12,872 nt of DNA from JARRJY01 sp037388705. GTDB lineage: Bacteria; Pseudomonadota; Gammaproteobacteria; UBA6429; Thiohalophilaceae. Of the stretch, positions 1-6,559 are shown piece after piece; within the stretch, counting starts at the first letter, position 1; each line of letters begins with the position of its first letter. Made by a program: the position numbers and the translations under genes. The notes below the pieces were generated by a model, which had not been told where the DNA came from, made no database searches, and was given only the letters and a program-made list of their open reading frames with translations. The stretch is taken from positions 1 to 12,872 of the forward strand of contig JARRJY010000057.1 of the NCBI GenBank assembly GCA_037388705.1, given 5' to 3'.

Positions 1-636
1 ATCTTTTTCTACAATGGCAGTAATAGCTGTTTTTTGATGAATTTCTATACCGCGCTGATAAGTTTTATGCTCGTAGCTCTAGGCTACGGCATCATGACGC
101 ACCACTGCACCCGGTGCATGCCATAGTGCTCCCTGCACCGCGTGGTCACCACCGCAATCCAGGTCCATTTCCGGAACCGCTTTTTCAATGATGCTGCGAT
201 CAACAACTTCACTCTCAATCCCAAAGTGCTTGTTCACCTCGGCACGCCAGCGCATGGTTCTCATAGCGCTCTCAGTATGTGCCAGGGTGAAATGGCCTCG
301 TTTGGAATAAAACAGGTTAAGATCGAATTCGTCGGAAAGGTCTTCAAATAATTGCAGGCTGGTATCGTAAAATTTCACACCTTCGGCTGTCAGGTAATTG
401 GAACGAACAATGGTAGTGTTGCGACCGGTATTACCACCACCAAGATATCCCTGCTCCAGTACTGCCACATTGTTTACGCCATGTTCCTTCGCCAGGTAAT
501 AGGCACATGCCAGGCCATGCCCACCACCACCGATCACTACCACGTCATAATGTGGTCTGAGTTCTTTTGTTTCAGGAAAGAAACGTGGCTCGTTATGTTC
601 TTTCTGAAACGCAAACTTGAGTAATCGCCATGGCAT
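1..636 (-). pseudogene. soxB: Sarcosine oxidase beta subunit, interrupted by in-frame TAG and cut by window edge
   Basis: In the intact family this FAD/FMN flavoprotein is the beta subunit of heterotetrameric sarcosine oxidase, which oxidises sarcosine to glycine and feeds C1 units to tetrahydrofolate. Residues 30-41 hold the dinucleotide-binding fold (DVVVIGGGGHGL). The conserved stretch NTGRNTTIVRSNYL lies at 69-82. His181 in the RHDAVA motif matches the histidine that carries covalent FMN in characterised relatives. Translation from ATG 634-636, preceded by GGGGT overlapping the purU stop, meets TAG at 79-81 (codon 186), where relatives have Trp (RHDAVAWGYAR type). The same frame then stays open for 26 codons to the edge (SYEHKTYQRGIEIHQKT...), and these resemble the family sequence. 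As written, only a 185-residue fragment of a roughly 400-residue protein would be made. It could be a recent pseudogene, a recoded amber codon or a sequencing error. Family identity is very likely. Confidence 0.82.
79..81 (-). other. In-frame amber (TAG) codon in soxB
   Basis: The plus strand reads cta, giving TAG on the coding strand, directly after the HDAVA codons. A single G-to-A change from TGG (Trp, the usual residue here) explains it. Frame and homology continue on both sides, so no frameshift is involved. TAG also ends the acetolactate synthase-like gene at 4104-4106 at a natural-looking C-terminus, so TAG works as a normal stop elsewhere in this window. Confidence 0.85.
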
Positions 637-641
637 TTCTG

Positions 642-1502
642 TTACCCCTGGTTAAACACGATGGTCTTGTTGCCATGAATCAGTACACGATCTTCAATAT
701 GAAAACGTAAACCCTGGGTAAGAACAGTTTTTTCAACGTTTTTACCCAGGCGCACCATATCTTCTGTACTGTTATGGTGGTTCACACGTATTACGTCCTG
801 CTCAATGATAGGTCCAGCATCAAGTTCACTGGTCACGTAATGGCAAGTAGCACCGATCAGTTTCACACCTCGCTCTGCCGCCTGGTGGTAGGGCCGCGCA
901 CCTATAAACGAAGGTAGAAAGCTATGGTGAATATTGATGATCTGGCCGGGATAGCTTTCACATAACTCGGCAGGAATGATTTGCATGTAACGTGCAAGCA
1001 CGATGGCATCAGCATCCACATCCTCGATATGTTTTTTAACCATATCGAAATGCGGTTGCTTATTGTCTGGATCTACCGGTACATAGTAATAAGGAATACC
1101 ATGCCATTCGACGTAACTACGCAAATCATCATGATTGGAAATAACGCAGGGAATATCAAACTCCATGTCACCACTGCGCCAGTGGTAAAGGAGTTCGGAC
1201 AGGCAATGCGACTGCCGGCTAACCATTAACACGACTTTTTTCTTCACTTGGCTATCGGTAATTTCCCAGTTCATGGAAAATTTTTCAGCGATAGGCGAAA
1301 ACAACTTGCGAAATTTCTCGATATTGAATGGTAGTGATTCTGCTTTCACCACATAACGCATAAAAAACCATTCGTTTTCCGGATCGGCATACTGGTGGGC
1401 CTCGGTAATCCAGCCATTATGTTTCGCAATAAAATCACTGATGGAGGCGACGATGCCCACTTGGTCAGGACATGAAATAAGTAGTCGATATGAATGTGGC
1501 AT
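642..1502 (-). CDS. purU: Formyltetrahydrofolate deformylase
   Basis: PurU hydrolyses 10-formyl-tetrahydrofolate to formate and tetrahydrofolate in the cytoplasm. The 286-residue length is normal for the family. An N-terminal ACT-type domain (about 5-80, starting RLLISCPDQVGIVASIS) is followed by a formyltransferase fold (about 89-280). The catalytic signature NIHHSFLPSF (190-199, with Asn190 and His192) is intact, as is the acidic motif SELDAGPI with Asp228. The ATG at 1500-1502 lacks a strong Shine-Dalgarno; it sits just downstream of short inverted repeats. The stop is 5 nt before the soxB start, so the two are almost certainly cotranscribed, purU first. The pairing is logical because sarcosine oxidation loads methyl carbon onto tetrahydrofolate, and PurU releases it as formate and regenerates free folate. 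The ACT domain suggests control by methionine or glycine, as in E. coli PurU; this is inferred. Confidence 0.95.
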   Translation of the reverse strand: MPHSYRLLISCPDQVGIVASISDFIAKHNGWITEAHQYADPENEWFFMRYVVKAESLPFNIEKFRKLFSPIAEKFSMNWEITDSQVKKKVVLMVSRQSHCLSELLYHWRSGDMEFDIPCVISNHDDLRSYVEWHGIPYYYVPVDPDNKQPHFDMVKKHIEDVDADAIVLARYMQIIPAELCESYPGQIINIHHSFLPSFIGARPYHQAAERGVKLIGATCHYVTSELDAGPIIEQDVIRVNHHNSTEDMVRLGKNVEKTVLTQGLRFHIEDRVLIHGNKTIVFNQG

Positions 1503-1799
1503 GGTTTATACTATGTTTCACATAATGAAAATAATTTTCCTATCAGGAATGCAAATTGCTTGCCAGATTAATAACTGGGCCTATAAAGCCAGATAAATGG
1601 AGCTTATAGGTAGCTAAAAATGAACTAACTGATTGAAATTTATGAGCTTATAGAATCATTGCTGGAATAAACGCATTTCCGGCTCTGCTGAATTCAAGCC
1701 GTAGCTAGGACTATTACTGAGAAAATATGTACCAGTTTGGTGCATAGTTTTACTGAGTTGGGCAGAAAGAAGGCAGGCAAGTACAGAAGGAAGAGCAGG
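1503..1799. promoter_or_regulatory. Divergent purU / XRE-cupin control region with several short inverted repeats
   Basis: This 297-nt region has no gene. Near purU are TATGT-TTC-ACATA (1512-1524), the overlapping TTTCA-CATAA-TGAAA (1516-1530) and TTCCT-ATC-AGGAA (1537-1549). Towards the regulator are CCTATAA (1580-1586) inverted against TTATAGG (1604-1610), and a direct repeat GAGCTTATAG at 1600-1609 and 1644-1653. These look like transcription-factor sites, most simply for the adjacent XRE-cupin regulator. Several are short and could be chance in AT-rich DNA. Confidence 0.45.
1560..1587 (+). promoter_or_regulatory. Candidate sigma70 promoter for the XRE-cupin regulator
   Basis: TTGCCA at 1560-1565 and TATAAA at 1582-1587 are separated by 16 nt, a good fit to -35 and -10 elements on the plus strand. 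The -10 overlaps one arm of the CCTATAA/TTATAGG inverted repeat, which would suit autorepression. It implies a leader of about 200 nt before the ATG at 1800. Prediction by eye only. Confidence 0.35.
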
Positions 1800-2405
1800 A
1801 TGAAAGAAGATAATAATCGCGAACGACATCAATCGATCGGCCTCGAGCAACACATCGCGGTACAAATTAAACGCCACCGCATCAGCCAGGGCTTAAAAAT
1901 TACTGACGTCTCGCGTATCGCTGATATTAGTCAGGGTATGCTCAGTAAAATTGAAAATGCCCAGGTCTCTACCAGCCTGGACAGCCTCAAGCGTTTATGT
2001 GATGCACTTGGCATCACGATGTCACAACTATTCGCCGACTATGATCGCCCGACCAGTACCGCACAGTTGATCCGAAACGGTGAAGGACTGGAAGTAGTGC
2101 GCCGTGGCACTGACAAGGGACATACTTATCACTTACTAAATTATAAACAGGGACCGCACAAAAATTTCGAACCATTCCTGGTGACAATTGATGATGCCAG
2201 CGAGGTGTTTCCCAGTTTTTCACACCCTGGTACCGAGTTTATTTATTTACTGGAAGGTGAGCTCGAATATCGCCATGGTAATCAGCTCTACCATCTATCA
2301 AAAGGAGACAGCCTTACCTTTGATGGCAATATTCCACATGGCCCTGAGAAGTTAATTAGAGTGCCTATAAAAATGCTTTCAATCATTAACTATTCAGAAG
2401 AATAA
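1800..2405 (+). CDS. XRE-family transcriptional regulator with C-terminal cupin domain
   Basis: This 201-residue regulator has an XRE helix-turn-helix at about 20-78 (key residues ITDVSRIADISQGMLSKIEN at 34-53) and a cupin barrel at about 125-198. The cupin motif includes His142, Glu146 and LLEGELEYRHG, with a second motif ending in His180. Such proteins usually repress or activate neighbouring catabolic genes, with the cupin sensing a small molecule; no ligand is evident here. I chose ATG 1800 because AAGGA lies 8 nt upstream. A TTG at 1737 in the same frame would add 21 low-complexity basic residues and has no good ribosome site. It is divergent from purU-soxB, so control of C1/sarcosine genes is the natural inference, possibly together with its own promoter. 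A strong terminator follows the stop directly. Confidence 0.88.
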   Translation: MKEDNNRERHQSIGLEQHIAVQIKRHRISQGLKITDVSRIADISQGMLSKIENAQVSTSLDSLKRLCDALGITMSQLFADYDRPTSTAQLIRNGEGLEVVRRGTDKGHTYHLLNYKQGPHKNFEPFLVTIDDASEVFPSFSHPGTEFIYLLEGELEYRHGNQLYHLSKGDSLTFDGNIPHGPEKLIRVPIKMLSIINYSEE

Positions 2406-2434
2406 AAAAGCCGCTCAAAAGAGCGGCTTTTTTT
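2404..2434. terminator. Bidirectional intrinsic terminator
   Basis: The arms GCCGCTC and GAGCGGC, extended by A/T pairs, flank an AAAA loop (2417-2420), with a T run on the plus strand and an A run upstream that becomes a T run on the minus strand. It lies between the convergent regulator gene (stop 2405) and cytochrome c5 gene (stop 2452), and can serve both. Confidence 0.9.
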
Positions 2435-2451
2435 ACTCCTTAAGTAAGTTA

Positions 2452-2913
2452 TTACTTACTATTTTTAACCATGTATTTCACTACGGCTTTCACGGCATCA
2501 TCGCTCAGGTCACTGCGACCACCTTTGGCAGGCATACCTTTGAAGCCGTGAAGTGCGTGATCAAACAAGGTATCCAGGCCCTGGGCAATACGTGCCTTCC
2601 AGGCGCCCTTATCGCCAAATTTAGGCGCACCTGCCGCACCCGTACCGTGACAGGCAAAACAGGCTGACTGATAAGTACCCTTGGCATCTGCTGCACCGCC
2701 TGCTGCAGGCGCCGCTTTAACAGTACTTGTATTGACTGAACCTACCGGTGCAATACGTTCTGCAATTGCCGCCTGAACCATTGGATCAGCATTTTTATCT
2801 TCTGTACCGGTTGGCAAGCTATTAGCCAGGACCACGGCCAGGATCATGAAAACCACCAGTGCAGCGATAACGATAATTAGATTGTTTAAAAAGCTCTTGT
2901 CAGAATGACTCAC
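2452..2913 (-). CDS. Membrane-anchored mono-heme cytochrome c5 family protein
   Basis: This 153-residue protein carries an uncleaved N-terminal membrane helix (about 9-31, LNNLIIVIAALVVFMILAVV), an Ala/Gly-rich linker (about 60-78) and a C-terminal class I cytochrome c domain. The heme site is CFACH at 85-89, and Met127 in GMPAKGGR is the likely sixth ligand. It should face the periplasm as an electron carrier. I chose the GTG at 2911-2913 because GAGGAA lies just upstream and the resulting start (MSHSDKSFLNN) matches family practice. The frame is open for 49 more codons, but that extension has no cytochrome features. The heme domain is closely similar to the soluble cytochrome c5 at 10504-10818, including ACFACHGTGAAGAPK, so the two are paralogues. 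The gene is alone on its strand, between a terminator and the tRNA. Confidence 0.9.
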   Translation of the reverse strand: MSHSDKSFLNNLIIVIAALVVFMILAVVLANSLPTGTEDKNADPMVQAAIAERIAPVGSVNTSTVKAAPAAGGAADAKGTYQSACFACHGTGAAGAPKFGDKGAWKARIAQGLDTLFDHALHGFKGMPAKGGRSDLSDDAVKAVVKYMVKNSK

Positions 2914-3027
2914 GATACTTTCCTCAAGCTGTTGTTCAGAATTCTGCGGGGAACGGTAAAAATGGCGAAAATGACCAGATTCAGATCCAGTTTCAGGGAC
3001 TGCCCCGCGACCAAAAAAGTGCGCAGA

Positions 3028-3033
3028 GTATAG
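3028..3033 (-). promoter_or_regulatory. Candidate -10 element for membrane cytochrome c5
   Basis: The minus strand reads TATACT here, about 115 nt upstream of the GTG start. No strong -35 sits at ideal spacing; CTGGTC and TTGGCT lie further up. The leader contains GCGGGG and CCCCGC arms that could pair. Weak call. Confidence 0.25.
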
Positions 3034-3147
3034 CCGGAATCCCGCTCCCAGACCAGCCAATATCCCTGCTGTTCAAAAGGAAAGTGGACTGAAGCTGCCC
3101 ATACCGTTAAGCTACGCGCAAATTATGTGCCCTGTTGGCATTCAATT

Positions 3148-3224
3148 GCGCCCGTAGCTCATTTGGATAGAGCGCGTCCCTCCGGAGGACGAGGTAGCAG
3201 GTTCGACTCCTGCCGGGCGCGCCA
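3148..3224 (+). tRNA. tRNA-Arg (anticodon CCG)
   Basis: A full cloverleaf can be drawn. The acceptor stem is GCGCCCG (3148-3154) with CGGGCGC (3214-3220). The D stem is GCTC/GAGC with TTGGATA in the loop. The anticodon stem is CGTCC/GGACG around loop CTCCGGA, with anticodon CCG at 3182-3184. The T stem is GCAGG/CCTGC around TTCGACT. CCA is encoded at 3222-3224. It reads CGG codons. It is a single tRNA gene, with its 3' end 20 nt from the stop of the convergent hydrolase gene. Confidence 0.97.
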
Positions 3225-3244
3225 TCTTATATCTTTGATGAAAA

Positions 3245-4090
3245 TCAGGCGTTCAGCTTCGCAAAATTATCGCTATCCAGCGGTTCATATTTCATGCGTT
3301 TTAATTGCAACTTTTCCGGAAGTTCTATTTCCATCGAGATGGGTAAATGATCTGACTGGGCATGACCTATCACTTCGACACTCCTGACATTCAGCTCGGA
3401 ACTCACCAGTATGTGGTCAATAGAATGTTTTGGTCGCCAACTGGGAAAGGTGTGAGCTTCTTCCAGAGGTTCATGCAGTTTTGTTTTTCTGAACAATAGC
3501 TGCATTTCGGGGCTATCAAATCGACAGTTAAGATCGCCCATCATAATCACGTGAGGAAATTCATTGACCAGGTCAGCTAGATAATCGAACTGGCTTAATC
3601 GTGCCCGCCGACTTAAAGCCATATGTAATACAAATACGACTAATGAATCTTCTTCAGTTTCATAAGCGGACATTATCGCCTGCCTGCCGGGAATCAATCC
3701 TGGCAGCTTGATATCATTTATAACACTTGGACGATACTCACTTAGCAGGCCGTTACTGTGTTGCGCCACTTTACCCAGATTACGGTTTACCTGGTGATAC
3801 CAGTAAGGAAACTTACTGCGTTCTGCCAGGTATTCGGTCAGGTTAATGAAATTGCATCTTAAACTACCGGCATCGACTTCCTGTAAGCCAACAATGTCAT
3901 AGGGCTGAATGGTCGCTGCAATCTGGTCAAGGTTTGTAAGACGTTTCGAGTGAGGGAAAAAATGTTTCCAGCTTCCCGTCACATAGTGATGTGGGCGTGT
4001 AGTGCGAATACCTACCTGCACGTTATAACTTAATACGCGGAGAATATTAGGTTCTATATCTGAAGCAACAGGTATTTTTATATGATCCAT
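3245..4090 (-). CDS. Endonuclease/exonuclease/phosphatase-family hydrolase
   Basis: This 281-residue protein has all the hallmark motifs of the metal-dependent EEP fold (DNase I, exonuclease III, sphingomyelinase and inositol-phosphatase relatives). They are SYN with Asn23, LQEVDAG with Glu71, HMALS with His156, GDLNC with Asp186 and Asn188, SIDHIL with Asp225 and His226, and SDHLP with Asp247 and His248. The active site appears complete. No signal peptide or membrane helix is visible, so it is probably cytoplasmic. The substrate cannot be told from sequence: DNA, a phospholipid or another phosphodiester are all possible. Its ATG lies 13 nt after the stop of the acetolactate synthase-like gene, so the two are likely cotranscribed. 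No clear Shine-Dalgarno precedes it, which suggests translational coupling. The gene ends 20 nt from the tRNA-Arg. Confidence 0.88.
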   Translation of the reverse strand: MDHIKIPVASDIEPNILRVLSYNVQVGIRTTRPHHYVTGSWKHFFPHSKRLTNLDQIAATIQPYDIVGLQEVDAGSLRCNFINLTEYLAERSKFPYWYHQVNRNLGKVAQHSNGLLSEYRPSVINDIKLPGLIPGRQAIMSAYETEEDSLVVFVLHMALSRRARLSQFDYLADLVNEFPHVIMMGDLNCRFDSPEMQLLFRKTKLHEPLEEAHTFPSWRPKHSIDHILVSSELNVRSVEVIGHAQSDHLPISMEIELPEKLQLKRMKYEPLDSDNFAKLNA

Positions 4091-4103
4091 TGATATCTTG
4101 TTT

Positions 4104-5735
4104 CTAAATTGGACAAATCATCTCACCAAGTTTTTCGGTTAACTTGAGGTTTTCACTATAGTCGACTGGGCAATCAATAATGCTGACCGTATTGTCATGC
4201 AGCGCGGTATTTAATATTTTCATCAAATCCCCATGTTCACCAACCCGGTAGCCTTTGGCACCAAATGACTCGGCATATTTCACAAAATCAGGGTTAGTAA
4301 AGTCGACGTGTGACGGACGACCGAACTGGTTCATTTGTTTCCATTCGATCAAACCATATCCACTATCATTCCATATAAGGACGACAATGGGTGTTTTCAA
4401 GCGCATCGCGGTTTCTATTTCCTGGGAATTCATCATGAACCCGGCATCACCCGTTACCGCGACTACCTGCCGGTCCGGGAAGGCGAGCTTGGCCGCAATA
4501 GCGCCCGGAAGTGCAATGCCCATGCTGGCAAAACCATTTGAGATAAGGCAGGTATTGGGATATTCACAACGGAACATACGTGACATCCACATCTTGTGAG
4601 CACCGACATCGCTGATGGCAATACCTTCCATTTCCATCGCGGTACGTAAATCCCAGATAATTTTCTGCGGCTTCATGGGAATACTGGTATCGTCCTTGTT
4701 CTGATCCATTTCTTCTATCAGTGCGTTACGCAGGGCGCGCATCGCGTTTCCGGTATGTGGACTGGACACCTTCATTATTCTCAACAACGAGTGCCTGATA
4801 TCACCAACCACCCCGATCTTCACCTGGTAATAGGCATCCACTTCAGCAGGTGACTGGTCAATATGAATAATGGTGCGATCCTTGGTGGGGTGCCAGAGAT
4901 AAGGGTGATATTCCACCAGGTCATAACCAATACAGATAATCACATCGGCTTTACTGAAGCCGCAACTAATATAATCATTCGCCTGCAAGCCGGCGCTACC
5001 CAGTGCCATGGGATGCTTGAACGGAATCACTCCCTTGGCCATAAACGTATTGGCAACAGGAATACGTAATTCTTCTGCAAAATGTGCCAGTTGATTCCAC
5101 GCCTTGTTACGTATCAACCCGTTGCCGGCAAGAATGATGGGGTTCTTGGCGTTAGAAATAATTTCTGCAGCAATCTCGACCTTCTCTGAAGGTGGCTCCG
5201 GCGAGGCAGGTTGCTTAACAAAAAGCGGGATGTCTTCAATTTCCATCTCGGCAATATTTTCCGGAAACTCGATAAAAGTAGCACCGGTTTTTTCCGTTTG
5301 CGCAACCTTGAAGGCCTTGCGAACAACTTCACTGATGACATTAGGAGTAAGAATCCGTGATGAATATTTTGTAATCGGCTGGAACATCTGCTCGAGATCC
5401 AGTACCTGGTGAGATTCCTTATGCAGACGATGGGTACTGGCCTGGCCGGCAATTGCTACTACCGGCGCATGATCCATATTTGCATCAGCAACACCTGTTA
5501 CCAGGTTAGTGGCACCGGGACCCAGGGTGGCAAGACATACGCCAGCTTTGCCGGTAAGGCGACCATAAACATCTGCCATAAAAGCAGCACCCTGTTCATG
5601 ACGAGTGGTAACAAATTTGATAGAGGAATCCAGCAGCGCATCCATGACATCCAGGTTTTCTTCACCAGGGACACCGAACATATATTCAACGCCCTCATTT
5701 TCCAGACACCGGACAAACAATTCCGCTGCTTTCAT
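4104..5735 (-). CDS. Acetolactate synthase large subunit-like ThDP-dependent enzyme
   Basis: This 543-residue enzyme has the three-domain layout of the ThDP family. The N-terminal PYR domain contains the catalytic Glu47 in RHEQGAAFMA and LGPGATNLVTG. A central domain lies at about 185-330. The C-terminal PP domain has the ThDP/Mg motif GDAGF (429-433) with Asn457 in WNDSGYG. It most resembles acetolactate synthases, which condense two pyruvates to acetolactate and CO2. No ilvN/ilvH regulatory subunit is next to it, which fits a catabolic AlsS-like or side-function enzyme better than the biosynthetic one; the exact substrate is uncertain. GGAGAA (5742-5747) lies 6 nt before the ATG. It ends with TAG, the only intact gene in the window to do so. 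It heads a probable two-gene unit with the downstream EEP hydrolase, and a palindromic promoter region lies upstream. Confidence 0.88.
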   Translation of the reverse strand: MKAAELFVRCLENEGVEYMFGVPGEENLDVMDALLDSSIKFVTTRHEQGAAFMADVYGRLTGKAGVCLATLGPGATNLVTGVADANMDHAPVVAIAGQASTHRLHKESHQVLDLEQMFQPITKYSSRILTPNVISEVVRKAFKVAQTEKTGATFIEFPENIAEMEIEDIPLFVKQPASPEPPSEKVEIAAEIISNAKNPIILAGNGLIRNKAWNQLAHFAEELRIPVANTFMAKGVIPFKHPMALGSAGLQANDYISCGFSKADVIICIGYDLVEYHPYLWHPTKDRTIIHIDQSPAEVDAYYQVKIGVVGDIRHSLLRIMKVSSPHTGNAMRALRNALIEEMDQNKDDTSIPMKPQKIIWDLRTAMEMEGIAISDVGAHKMWMSRMFRCEYPNTCLISNGFASMGIALPGAIAAKLAFPDRQVVAVTGDAGFMMNSQEIETAMRLKTPIVVLIWNDSGYGLIEWKQMNQFGRPSHVDFTNPDFVKYAESFGAKGYRVGEHGDLMKILNTALHDNTVSIIDCPVDYSENLKLTEKLGEMICPI

Positions 5736-5772
5736 TAACTATTCTCCATGGTTTCATTCAAAGTATCGACAA

Positions 5773-5798
5773 ACTATACTGATACTTTATAGTATAAA
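5773..5798. promoter_or_regulatory. Palindromic promoter/operator candidate upstream of the acetolactate synthase-like gene
   Basis: TATACT (5775-5780) and ATACT (5782-5786) oppose AGTAT(A) (5791-5796), making ATACT-TTAT-AGTAT a clear inverted repeat about 45-60 nt upstream of the ATG. On the minus strand, TATAGT (5773-5778) could be a -10 element. The octamer CTATAAAG, on the minus strand here, also occurs at 1581-1588 in the XRE-cupin control region. A binding site is plausible but unproven. Confidence 0.4.
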
Positions 5799-5817
5799 TA
5801 AATATCTGGCTTTTGTT

Positions 5818-6435
5818 TTATTTACCCTCTTTCTTAATCAGGAAATCCAGAATCTTCATCAGGTTTTCATGCCCACTGGCCATGGGTCCGTCCGTTAAAT
5901 ACTTGCCATTTACCACCAGGGAAGGAACACCATCAATACCATATCGCTTGGATAAATCACGCGCGCGGTTAACTTTTATATTCACCATAAATGAATCAAA
6001 GGTGTTATCGAAATCCTCTGCTTTGACTCCATGCTTGACAAAGAAGGCTTTTAACTTGGACTTGTTATTAAGATGCTTTTTCCTGACATGGATTTCGTCA
6101 AATAACGGCGTATGTATTTTATCCAGTACACCCAAAACTTCAGCTGTGTAGAATGCTTTTGCATGCAGTTCCCAGCGCTTGTTAAAAATTGCTGGTACAC
6201 GGACAAACTCTACATTAGCCGGTTTATTTTTCTTCCACTGCTTTATACGTGGTTCAAGACGAAAACAATGCGGGCACCCGTACCAGAACAGCTCAACAAC
6301 TTCAATTTTACTTCCTGTTTGTGTCGGTACCGGGGGATTAATGACCCGATACTCGATCCCTTCATCCCAAGCTGCACTGGCATTTGTAACCAATACAAAA
6401 AACAAAGTGAAAAACAGTAAAACAACTTTTCTCAT
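5818..6435 (-). CDS. dsbA: DsbA-type periplasmic thiol:disulfide interchange protein
   Basis: This 205-residue protein starts with a signal peptide (MRKVVLLFFT..., cleavage probably after ASA at about 21). A thioredoxin fold with the DsbA helical insertion follows. The active site is CPHC (54-57) in the context FWYGCPHC, and the cis-proline is Pro171 in GVPSLVVNGKY. It should oxidise cysteine pairs in exported proteins. I chose ATG 6433-6435 because AGGAGA (6441-6446) lies 5 nt upstream and the signal peptide begins there; an in-frame ATG at 6463-6465 lacks this support. It lies 124 nt downstream of ccsA on the same strand, beside cytochrome c assembly genes. That is sensible because apocytochrome CXXCH cysteines are substrates of periplasmic thiol chemistry before heme attachment. 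The 82-nt gap to the acetolactate synthase-like gene suggests the latter has its own promoter. Confidence 0.93.
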   Translation of the reverse strand: MRKVVLLFFTLFFVLVTNASAAWDEGIEYRVINPPVPTQTGSKIEVVELFWYGCPHCFRLEPRIKQWKKNKPANVEFVRVPAIFNKRWELHAKAFYTAEVLGVLDKIHTPLFDEIHVRKKHLNNKSKLKAFFVKHGVKAEDFDNTFDSFMVNIKVNRARDLSKRYGIDGVPSLVVNGKYLTDGPMASGHENLMKILDFLIKKEGK

Positions 6436-6450
6436 TATTATCTCCTGTCT

Positions 6451-6495
6451 GATATGCATAAACATTTCGCATATCTTTCCCTGAATATACTATTC
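6451..6495. promoter_or_regulatory. Inverted repeats in the dsbA upstream region
   Basis: GATATGC (6451-6457) is perfectly inverted as GCATATC (6469-6475), with an 11-nt spacer. Just upstream in transcription order is GAATA-TAC-TATTC (6483-6495), which includes a possible minus-strand -10 (TAGTAT). An imperfect 10-bp repeat, AACAAATCAT/ATGATCTGTT (6515-6538), lies between these and the ccsA stop. Together they suggest that dsbA has its own regulated promoter. Confidence 0.35.
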
Positions 6496-6559
6496 CCTAC
6501 CTGAAGGATTGCTGAACAAATCATCATTATGATCTGTTATATAAGATAGTTTAACCTTC

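Noticed and set aside
79..81. Pyrrolysine codon in soxB as the primary call
   Set aside because: No pyl genes are visible, TAG ends another gene normally, and Trp-to-amber is a one-base change. Kept only as an alternative.
352..624. Plus-strand open frames opposite soxB, purU, the acetolactate synthase-like gene and ccsA
   Set aside because: They lie antisense to clearly conserved genes, lack domains and ribosome sites, and are shadow frames.
1737..1799. TTG start extending the XRE-cupin regulator
   Set aside because: It would add a basic low-complexity tail with no clear ribosome site; ATG 1800 has AAGGA at good spacing.
2914..3060. N-terminal extension of the membrane cytochrome c5 to an upstream ATG at 3060
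   Set aside because: The extra 49 codons show no domain, and the GTG at 2913 has a good ribosome site and a family-like start just before the membrane helix.
3148..3224. tRNA-Arg as an integration site of a mobile element
   Set aside because: No integrase gene and no partial repeat of the tRNA 3' end were seen in the window.
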